From assembly GCF_020216685.1 (NCBI RefSeq), contig NZ_JAIWNS010000105.1:1-10000 (forward strand): a stretch of 10,000 bases of DNA, in the 5' to 3' direction. Shown here piece after piece: positions 5,075 through 10,000 of the stretch. The stretch is from Methanospirillum hungatei (GTDB taxonomy: Archaea > Halobacteriota > Methanomicrobia > Methanomicrobiales > Methanospirillaceae). The notes beneath the pieces are model-generated. The model ran no database searches. It worked only from the letters and a program-made list of their open reading frames with translations, and was not told the DNA's origin. The stretch's first letter is position 1, and each line of letters opens with the position of its first letter. The translations under genes were made by a program, and so were the position numbers.

Positions 5075-7270
5075 TTAGGCAAGGTAATCCGCGGGCTTAG
5101 GCAGCTCTTCCTTGAGTCCCTTGCGCTTTCTGATCTGCAGGACTATTTCCTTGGCAGAACCTGCCGGTACAATCTCAAAACCTGCAAATTCGCTGTTCCA
5201 CATTGCACGACCTTCAGTTGCTGAACGCACATCTCCGGCAAACCCGAAGAGTTCAGCGACCGGTGCCTTTCCAATGACAGTGATGGTGTCTCCTTCACTG
5301 GTCATATCAAAGACCTGACCACGCCGGCTCTGAATCTGTGAGGTTGCACTTCCCATGTGATCCTGGGGAACGGTGATATGCAGCTTCTGCATCGGCTCAA
5401 GAAGTGAGTCCCCTGCAAGGAGCATTCCACCCTTGATTGCACTCCGGACGGCAGGGATGACCTGGGCCGGACCACGGTGGATCGCATCTTCGTGAAGCTT
5501 GACATCCACGAGCTTGATAAGCATGTTCTGAACCGGCTCGTCTGCAAGCGGACCGCCGTCAAGGGCTTCGTGGATACCTTCGATGATTAGTTCCATCGTT
5601 TCATTCAGGTACTGAATACCCTTGGTCATGTCAAGGAAAAGATTGGTAGCATAGATATCCTTGACGTTTTTTGCCTCTTCCTTGTCAAAACCGGCCTTGA
5701 TCATCGTATCACGGCGTTCAAGAGACTCTTGGTTCATGGATATCTCATGGTTCTTGATCATCTCAACAACATGATCAGGGAGCGGATGAAGTGTGAAGTA
5801 GAACCGGTTGTGACGGTTTGGAGACTTGCCTTCGACTGGTTCGGTAAGTTCCTGGGTGATGGTTTCACGGTACACCACGATCGGTTCGGAGGTGATGATC
5901 TCAACACCCTTGTCACGCTTGATACGTCCGGTGATGATCTCAAGGTGCAGTTCTCCCATACCGGAGATCAGGTGCTCTCCCGTCTCTTCATTAATATTGA
6001 CACGAAGGGTCGGGTCTTCCTTTGCGACCTGACGCAGAACATCGACCAGTTTAGGCAGATCCTTCATGTTCTTTGCTTCGACGGCAACGGTAACGACCGG
6101 CTCAGAGTAATGTTCAAGGGATTCGAACGGCGTCATTTCCATGAGACTTGAAACGGTAGAACCGACGATAGCATCCTTCAGACCGGTGACGGCAGCAATG
6201 TTCCCTGCATAGAGTTCGGGAACTTCAACACGGGTCGGACCCATGAAGATACCGACCTGCTGCAGACGGTTAACCTTCTTTGCAGTTCCCATGACATACA
6301 TTTCATTGCCCCGGCTGAGTTTTCCTGAGAAGAGACGACCGGTTGCAACTTCTCCTGCATGAGGATCAAAGGAGATATCAGTGACCATCAGACAGCTGGG
6401 TGCATTCGGATCACAGGTGATCATACCCTTTCCTTCAGGACTGTTGACATCACCGTGCCAGATAACACCAATACGGCGTGGCTGAGCCTCTTTCGGATTG
6501 GGAAGGAATGATACGACCATATCAAGGACGACTTCACAGAGCGGGCTCTTTTTCCCAAGCTCCTTCATCTCACCCTTCTTACAGTGCTCATATACTTCCT
6601 TAAAGGAGATACCGGACTTCTTCATGTACGGGACAGAAATAGCCCAGTTGTACAGTGCTGACCCAAATGCAACCGTTCCGTTGGCGGCATCAAGTTTCCA
6701 GCCATTATTGTACATCTCCTCATTCATACCCTTGATCAGCTTGTTGACCTTATCAATGACCTTACCAAGCCGGATCTGCATCTCCATCTCATCGACCTGA
6801 AGTTCATTGATCAGCCGGTCGACCTTGTTGATGAATAATACCGGCTTGACACGTTCTTTGAGTGCCTGACGCAGAACGGTCTCAGTCTGGGGCATGGTTC
6901 CTTCAACTGCATCGACAAGAACAACTGCTCCGTCTACCGCACGCATTGCACGGGTAACATCCCCACCAAAGTCAACGTGACCGGGGGTATCAATCATGTT
7001 GATGAGGTACTCTTTCCCGTTGTACTCGTGAACCATTGAGACGTTGGATGCATCAATAGTGATACCACGTGCCTGTTCTTCCTCATCCGAGTCCATCCAG
7101 CAGGCTTTTCCTGCCAAATCTTCACTGATGATACCTGCTCCGGCCAGGAGGTTGTCAGAAAGAGTAGTCTTCCCGTGATCGATATGGGCGACAATACCGA
7201 TGTTTCTGATACACTCCGGCTGGTTCATGAGCTGCATAACGCGCTCTACCGTTTTCTTCCCTCGGCTCAT
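5075..7270 (-). CDS. fusA: Translation elongation factor 2 (aEF-2)
   Basis: A 731-aa GTPase that drives translocation of tRNA and mRNA on the ribosome, the archaeal counterpart of EF-G and eEF2. GTP-binding motifs are complete: AHIDHGKT at residues 28-35, RGIT at 68-71, DTPGH at 94-98 and NKVD at 148-151. Domains II-V follow at normal length. In domain IV the context [12 protein letters not shown] places the diphthamide-accepting histidine at residue 598, an archaeal/eukaryotic hallmark absent from bacterial EF-G. The ATG at 7270 is fixed by an AGGTGA Shine-Dalgarno site three bases upstream. It is the last gene of rpsL-rpsG-fusA, 41 bp after rpsG. That gap contains TTTTTTAAAA, which might be a weak internal promoter or pause site, but it is too close to the start codon for an ordinary leader carrying the Shine-Dalgarno site. 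The stop is TAA at 5077-5075. In many archaea EF-1alpha and S10 genes come next; here they do not. Confidence 0.98.
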   Translation of the reverse strand: MSRGKKTVERVMQLMNQPECIRNIGIVAHIDHGKTTLSDNLLAGAGIISEDLAGKACWMDSDEEEQARGITIDASNVSMVHEYNGKEYLINMIDTPGHVDFGGDVTRAMRAVDGAVVLVDAVEGTMPQTETVLRQALKERVKPVLFINKVDRLINELQVDEMEMQIRLGKVIDKVNKLIKGMNEEMYNNGWKLDAANGTVAFGSALYNWAISVPYMKKSGISFKEVYEHCKKGEMKELGKKSPLCEVVLDMVVSFLPNPKEAQPRRIGVIWHGDVNSPEGKGMITCDPNAPSCLMVTDISFDPHAGEVATGRLFSGKLSRGNEMYVMGTAKKVNRLQQVGIFMGPTRVEVPELYAGNIAAVTGLKDAIVGSTVSSLMEMTPFESLEHYSEPVVTVAVEAKNMKDLPKLVDVLRQVAKEDPTLRVNINEETGEHLISGMGELHLEIITGRIKRDKGVEIITSEPIVVYRETITQELTEPVEGKSPNRHNRFYFTLHPLPDHVVEMIKNHEISMNQESLERRDTMIKAGFDKEEAKNVKDIYATNLFLDMTKGIQYLNETMELIIEGIHEALDGGPLADEPVQNMLIKLVDVKLHEDAIHRGPAQVIPAVRSAIKGGMLLAGDSLLEPMQKLHITVPQDHMGSATSQIQSRRGQVFDMTSEGDTITVIGKAPVAELFGFAGDVRSATEGRAMWNSEFAGFEIVPAGSAKEIVLQIRKRKGLKEELPKPADYLA

Positions 7271-7273
7271 ATT

Positions 7274-7279
7274 TCACCT
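7274..7279 (-). promoter_or_regulatory. Shine-Dalgarno site of fusA
   Basis: AGGTGA on the minus strand, three bases before ATG 7270. It matches the archaeal 16S rRNA 3' end and decides the start of EF-2. Confidence 0.8.
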
Positions 7280-7311
7280 GCAATTTTAAAAAACAGAAAT
7301 GGGATTGTTAT

Positions 7312-7896
7312 TTACCGTGCAGACTTAGCAACACGTTCCCGTTCTTCACGCTTTGCGACAGAGTAACACTTGACATCCCCATTTGCAGCGGCAATAAGTT
7401 CCTCTGCGAGGGCATTTGCAACGGGTTTCTTCTTTTTATGAGATGCTGAATAGACACCGGCTGCGATTAAGCCGACTGCGGTATTTACCCGGCGCATCGG
7501 TGCGGTATCAACGGACTTTGGCACATTGATACCACCATACTTCAGACGGACGGTCTCTTCACGGGGTCCGGCATTTGCGACTGCATCACAGAGTACTTCG
7601 ATTGGGTTCTTTTTGGTCTTCTGATGAACAATCTCAAAAGCATCCCTGACGATCCGGATGGCAAGCTGCTTTTTTCCCGTGTTTACTTCAGTACGCATCA
7701 GCTGATTGATCAGCCGCTCGACGATGAGCATATTTGCTTTATGAAACTCCTGACGGGTAAGACGCCCACAGGAATGGGGCACCATCATCGAGTTCAGGTT
7801 CACGTACCGTGCAATACCCGGGTCACGGATGGTGACCTCACTTGTGTCCCAGCGGTTAAAGAGGAGACGAGCCGGGGCAGATACTTCTTCACTCAT
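7312..7896 (-). CDS. rpsG: Small ribosomal subunit protein S7 (uS7), archaeal type
   Basis: S7 nucleates assembly of the 30S head and lies near the E site. The product is 194 aa from ATG 7896, in the normal archaeal range. Family landmarks are GRLTRQEFHKANMLIVERLIN, KKNPIEVLCDAVANAGPREE and VDTAPMRRVNTAVG, plus a basic C-terminus (VAKREERERVAKSAR). The frame extends to a GTG at 7905, but ATG 7896 is better: an AGGTGATC Shine-Dalgarno sequence sits five bases before it, and the GTG lies inside that site. The TGA of this site is also the stop codon of rpsL, so translation of the two genes is probably coupled. The stop is TAA at 7314-7312. The gene is the middle one of the operon with rpsL upstream and fusA downstream. 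Confidence 0.97.
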   Translation of the reverse strand: MSEEVSAPARLLFNRWDTSEVTIRDPGIARYVNLNSMMVPHSCGRLTRQEFHKANMLIVERLINQLMRTEVNTGKKQLAIRIVRDAFEIVHQKTKKNPIEVLCDAVANAGPREETVRLKYGGINVPKSVDTAPMRRVNTAVGLIAAGVYSASHKKKKPVANALAEELIAAANGDVKCYSVAKREERERVAKSAR

Positions 7897-7901
7897 CACG
7901 A

Positions 7902-7907
7902 TCACCT
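7902..7907 (-). promoter_or_regulatory. Shine-Dalgarno site of rpsG overlapping the rpsL stop codon
   Basis: AGGTGA on the minus strand; its last three bases are the rpsL stop codon and the rpsG ATG follows after five bases. A ribosome ending rpsL is placed directly on the rpsG start, which favours coupled, equal synthesis of S12 and S7. Confidence 0.8.
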
Positions 7908-8330
7908 GCGTGGCTTCTCCTTCCTGCCTATCACCAGTTCATGGAGACAGACATTATTCACCTTTGTGACAACAAAACGGACTCCGGGGATATCACCCAT
8001 GGAACGTCCGAGACGACCGCCGATACCTTCAATTTCGACTTCATCATGTTCATCGATGAAGTTGATGGCACCGTCACCGACTGCAAATGCAGATACCTGA
8101 CGTCCGTTCTTGATCAGCTGAACACGAACACACTTCCGGATCGCGGAGTTTGGCTGTTTTGCTTCAACACCGATCTTCTCAAGGACGATACCTCTTCCCT
8201 GGGGCGCGCCCTCAAGGGGATCGGACTTCAGTTTCAGACCACCTGCTGTTCTCGCAAAATGCGGGTCACTCCAGCGAAATCTCGCAGAGTCACGCTTTAA
8301 TTTACGTGCTGCAAATTTACCCTGTCCCAT
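7902..8330 (-). CDS. rpsL: Small ribosomal subunit protein S12 (uS12), archaeal type
   Basis: S12 lies at the decoding centre of the 30S subunit and affects accuracy. The 142-aa product starts [11 protein letters not shown], the usual archaeal N-terminus, which fixes ATG 8330 over an in-frame TTG at 8387. Landmarks are [15 protein letters not shown], the [10 protein letters not shown] stretch, and the [12 protein letters not shown] loop, which corresponds to the bacterial segment near the streptomycin-sensitive residues. The C-terminus is basic (GRKEKPRR). A GTGAT Shine-Dalgarno-like site precedes the ATG by three bases. It is the first gene of rpsL-rpsG-fusA. A TATA-like box at 8403-8411 and a bulged hairpin in the leader lie upstream. 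In many archaea this gene follows RNA polymerase, L30e and nusA genes; here the upstream neighbour is a divergent que operon. Confidence 0.98.
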   Translation of the reverse strand: MGQGKFAARKLKRDSARFRWSDPHFARTAGGLKLKSDPLEGAPQGRGIVLEKIGVEAKQPNSAIRKCVRVQLIKNGRQVSAFAVGDGAINFIDEHDEVEIEGIGGRLGRSMGDIPGVRFVVTKVNNVCLHELVIGRKEKPRR

Positions 8331-8354
8331 TACATCACTCTGATAATCTTCGAT

Positions 8355-8378
8355 AATTCCGCCAATAAGTGGCGAATT
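8355..8378 (-). promoter_or_regulatory. Bulged hairpin in the rpsL leader
   Basis: AATT-CGCCA (minus strand 8378-8370) pairs with TGGCG-G-AATT (8364-8355), giving a 9-bp stem with one bulged G and a five-base loop CTTAT. It ends 24 bases before the rpsL start codon and lies downstream of the likely TATA box, so it should be in the mRNA. Control of ribosomal-protein operons by a leader structure is known in general; that this hairpin does so is inference. Confidence 0.45.
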
Positions 8379-8400
8379 AGAATCCAAATGCGCGACGATT

Positions 8401-8417
8401 CCGATATAAAATGTCGG
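8401..8417 (-). promoter_or_regulatory. rpsL operon TATA box inside a quasi-palindrome
   Basis: On the minus strand CCGACATTTTATATCGG contains TTTATAT, the best TATA-like block before rpsL. Transcription would begin near 8380, giving a leader of about 50 bases. The box is flanked by inverted CCGA/TCGG arms (8401-8404 and 8414-8417), so a protein bound to the palindrome would cover the core promoter. Confidence 0.45.
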
Positions 8418-8450
8418 CTTTGAAACCTGTCTGTATACGTTGACACTTAT

Positions 8451-8460
8451 GCAATATAAT
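8451..8460 (+). promoter_or_regulatory. Probable TATA box for the queDEC operon
   Basis: GCAATATAAT lies 28-37 bases before the queD ATG at 8488. A transcript start about 26 bp downstream would fall within a few bases of this ATG, suggesting a leaderless or very short leader mRNA. This agrees with the absence of a clear Shine-Dalgarno site. Confidence 0.45.
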
Positions 8461-8487
8461 AGTTGTATTCACGCCCAACCTGATCTC

Positions 8488-8901
8488 ATGCAGATCAGAC
8501 TCTACAAAGAGGTCTCATTTGACGCAAGTCACCGGCTGTTACATTACCGGGGGAAGTGTCACAATCTTCACGGCCACCGTTGGAAAGTGGAGGTGTGGCT
8601 GAGAGGTTACACCGATGAAGAGACAAATATTCTGGTAGACTATAATGAGATCCGTGAGGTCGTGGACTATTATGACCATGAGATCATCCTCAATGAAGCA
8701 GATCCGATGGTCCCACGTATTCAGGAGTTTCATGAGGTCATTACGACTCCTGGTGATCCGACAAGTGAACTTCTGGCACGCCTGATCAGGGATGCCATTG
8801 AATTGCGATACAAAGACAGCGGGAGAGATATCATCGTTGATACTATCAGAGTCTGGGAATCACCAACCGGCTGCGCAGAGCTCAGGCATGAAGATCGCTG
8901 A
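8488..8901 (+). CDS. queD: 6-carboxy-5,6,7,8-tetrahydropterin synthase QueD (PTPS family)
   Basis: This 137-aa protein belongs to the 6-pyruvoyl-tetrahydropterin synthase fold. It should convert dihydroneopterin triphosphate to 6-carboxytetrahydropterin, the first dedicated step to preQ0. Zinc ligands are His15 (FDASHRL), His28 and His30 (NLHGH), and the likely catalytic cysteine is Cys24 (GKCHNLHGH). The VDYNEI and YYDHEIIL stretches and the C-terminal WESPTGCAEL with its pterin-binding glutamate are all typical. I choose ATG 8488 (MQIRLYKEVSFDASH) because family members start just before this strand and a TATA box lies at the right distance. In-frame TTG 8440 and ATG 8449 lie at or before the TATA box and add residues with no family match. 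The last 14 bases overlap queE, so the genes are translated from one transcript. QueD rather than animal-type PTPS is supported by the neighbours and by the spacing of the Cys and His residues. Confidence 0.94.
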   Translation: MQIRLYKEVSFDASHRLLHYRGKCHNLHGHRWKVEVWLRGYTDEETNILVDYNEIREVVDYYDHEIILNEADPMVPRIQEFHEVITTPGDPTSELLARLIRDAIELRYKDSGRDIIVDTIRVWESPTGCAELRHEDR

Positions 8902-9496
8902 AATATTTACCTCCCTCCAGGGAGAAGGGCTGACCTCCGGCTATCCTACCACCTTTATCCGACTGGCCGGGTGCAATCTTTCATGTTCCTATTGCGACAC
9001 TCCGGCGAGCAGAAAGGGTGGAACAGATGTGAATGTGAGCGAAATTGCCCGAGGAGCCCTTTTACAAAAACCACACTATGTCTGTATTACCGGTGGTGAA
9101 CCACTTCTTCAGAAAGATGAGGTTGCAGAGCTATCCCGCCAGCTTATCAAAGCCGGGAAAAAGGTGAGCATTGAAACGAACGGGACAATTCCTTTTGATG
9201 GTCTTCCGAATGACATTTCGATCTGTATGGACGTGAAATGCCCGTCGTCAGGAGAATTTAGTAATCTCAACCTTTTATCTGATTTAAAATCCACCGACTC
9301 AGTCAAGTTTGTGGTTGGAACAGACGATGATCTGCAGTATGCTGAAAAAGTCATTATGAGCCACCCGACAAAGGCAGAGTTATTCATATCACCCATATAT
9401 GGGACCGATTATCAACGAATTGCATCATATATTCTCTCAAGAAATCTACCGGCACGAATGCAGCTCCAGTTACACAAATTCATAGGACTACCCTGA
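8888..9496 (+). CDS. queE: 7-carboxy-7-deazaguanine synthase QueE (radical SAM)
   Basis: A 202-aa radical SAM enzyme that rearranges 6-carboxytetrahydropterin to 7-carboxy-7-deazaguanine. The [4Fe-4S] cluster motif CNLSCSYC has Cys29, Cys33 and Cys36 (CxxxCxxC). Other landmarks are the N-terminal EIFTSLQGEG that contacts substrate, ITGGEPLLQ for SAM binding, SIETNGT, MDVKCPSSGE, and the closing QLHKFIG typical of the family. The start is ATG 8888, inside the last codons of queD; a longer open frame to 8792 merely reads through queD in another frame. The length is at the short end for the family. The stop is TGA 9494-9496, one base before queC. Members of the family need magnesium and SAM and are oxygen-sensitive, which fits an anaerobe. 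Confidence 0.95.
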   Translation: MKIAEIFTSLQGEGLTSGYPTTFIRLAGCNLSCSYCDTPASRKGGTDVNVSEIARGALLQKPHYVCITGGEPLLQKDEVAELSRQLIKAGKKVSIETNGTIPFDGLPNDISICMDVKCPSSGEFSNLNLLSDLKSTDSVKFVVGTDDDLQYAEKVIMSHPTKAELFISPIYGTDYQRIASYILSRNLPARMQLQLHKFIGLP

Positions 9497-9497
9497 A

Positions 9498-10000
9498 ATG
9501 AAAGCAGTATGTCTTCTGTCAGGCGGAATGGACTCATCCACACTCGCCTGTCTTGCAAAGCATGATGGATACGATATCCTTGCCCTGCACTTTTCTTATG
9601 GGCAGCGGACCGAAGAGAAGGAACGGGAATGTGCAAAACGGATTGCCCGTCACCTCAATGCACGTGAATTCCTCGATGTGGATCTTACCTATCTAAAAGC
9701 AGTCGGAGCCTCCAGCCTGACGGATCGGGCAATGCAGGTCAAGGCTCATAAAGATGCAGGAGACGGAATACCTGATACCTATGTGCCCTTCAGAAATGCA
9801 AACCTCCTCTCGGTTGCCACCAGTTTTGCAGAGGCGCGGGGAGCCGATGCCATCTATATCGGAGTCCAGGCATCAGATTATTCTGGATATCCGGACTGCA
9901 GACCAGAGTTCATTGAGGCATTCCAGAAGGTTATCACCCTTGGGACCCGCCCGGATGCAGGCATTATCCTGAAGACGCCTTTTGTAAAACTCAACAAAGC
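9498..10000 (+). CDS. queC: 7-cyano-7-deazaguanine (preQ0) synthase QueC, N-terminal part (3' end outside window)
   Basis: The frame opens at ATG 9498, one base after the queE stop, and is still open at the right edge, giving 167 complete codons. The PP-loop ATP-binding motif SGGMDSS is at residues 8-14. It is followed by LALHFSYGQRTEEKE, TYVPFRNANLLSVATSFAE and SGYPDCRPEFI, all typical of QueC. The enzyme uses ATP and ammonia to turn 7-carboxy-7-deazaguanine into the nitrile preQ0. The C-terminal zinc-binding cysteines expected in this family lie beyond the window. In Archaea, preQ0 is inserted into tRNA at position 15 by arcTGT and changed to archaeosine by other enzymes not seen here. Tight spacing indicates the same operon as queD and queE. 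Confidence 0.95.
   Translation, partial: MKAVCLLSGGMDSSTLACLAKHDGYDILALHFSYGQRTEEKERECAKRIARHLNAREFLDVDLTYLKAVGASSLTDRAMQVKAHKDAGDGIPDTYVPFRNANLLSVATSFAEARGADAIYIGVQASDYSGYPDCRPEFIEAFQKVITLGTRPDAGIILKTPFVKLNK

Noticed and set aside
5729-6151. Open frame of 140 codons on the plus strand inside fusA
   Set aside because: It is antisense to a conserved region of EF-2, with no promoter, ribosome-binding site or recognisable protein pattern.
7624-8100. Open frame of 158 codons on the plus strand across rpsG and rpsL
   Set aside because: It spans two certain ribosomal protein genes on the other strand and shows only shadow composition.
8440-8487. N-terminal extension of QueD to TTG 8440 or ATG 8449
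   Set aside because: The extra residues have no family match and the codons lie at or before the likely TATA box.
1-10000. CRISPR array, tRNA or rRNA genes
   Set aside because: No regularly spaced repeats, no cloverleaf with CCA-end context and no rRNA-like segments were seen. The small inverted repeats found are single copies.

Overview
The window looks chromosomal and archaeal. It most likely comes from a methanogenic euryarchaeon of the Methanomicrobiales type. The genus Methanospirillum is a guess from general resemblance and was not tested. Evidence for Archaea: the ribosomal proteins, EF-2 (with the diphthamide-site histidine context) and MetRS (two zinc knuckles plus a C-terminal EMAP/Trbp111-like domain) are archaeal in form. 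Several genes also have TATA-like boxes and no clear Shine-Dalgarno site, while others carry AGGTGA-type sites. Gene density is high; no stretch over about 180 bases lacks a gene. I see no tRNA, rRNA, CRISPR array, insertion sequence or other mobile element.

Layout. Bases 1-545 hold the 3' end of a DHH/DHHA1 phosphoesterase gene (+). It converges on, and overlaps by 14 bp, an unrecognised 257-aa protein gene (-, 532-1305). A short divergent control region with two small inverted repeats and a TATA box (about 1306-1425) separates that gene from metG (methionyl-tRNA synthetase, +, 1426-3429). metG ends at an oligo-T terminator against a convergent gene for a small five-repeat HEAT protein (-, 3451-3924). 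Upstream of it on the same strand is a gene for an exported protein of unknown function (-, 4024-4893), whose promoter area is unusually rich in palindromes (4911-5001). Next is a three-gene translation operon on the minus strand, rpsL-rpsG-fusA (8330 to 5075). From a divergent promoter region (8331-8487) the plus strand carries queD-queE-queC, which runs off the right edge.

How the genes work together. MetRS, S12, S7 and EF-2 are core translation parts. QueD, QueE and QueC form the standard route from dihydroneopterin triphosphate to preQ0, which archaea insert into tRNA position 15 and convert to archaeosine. Most of the window therefore serves translation or tRNA maturation. The genes that stand out are the unrecognised 257-aa protein, the HEAT protein and the exported protein.

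Hunt result. I do not see a convincing new multi-gene system. The best leads are the palindromic control region and the exported protein it serves, a bulged hairpin in the rpsL leader, the two inverted repeats before metG, and the unidentified 257-aa protein.
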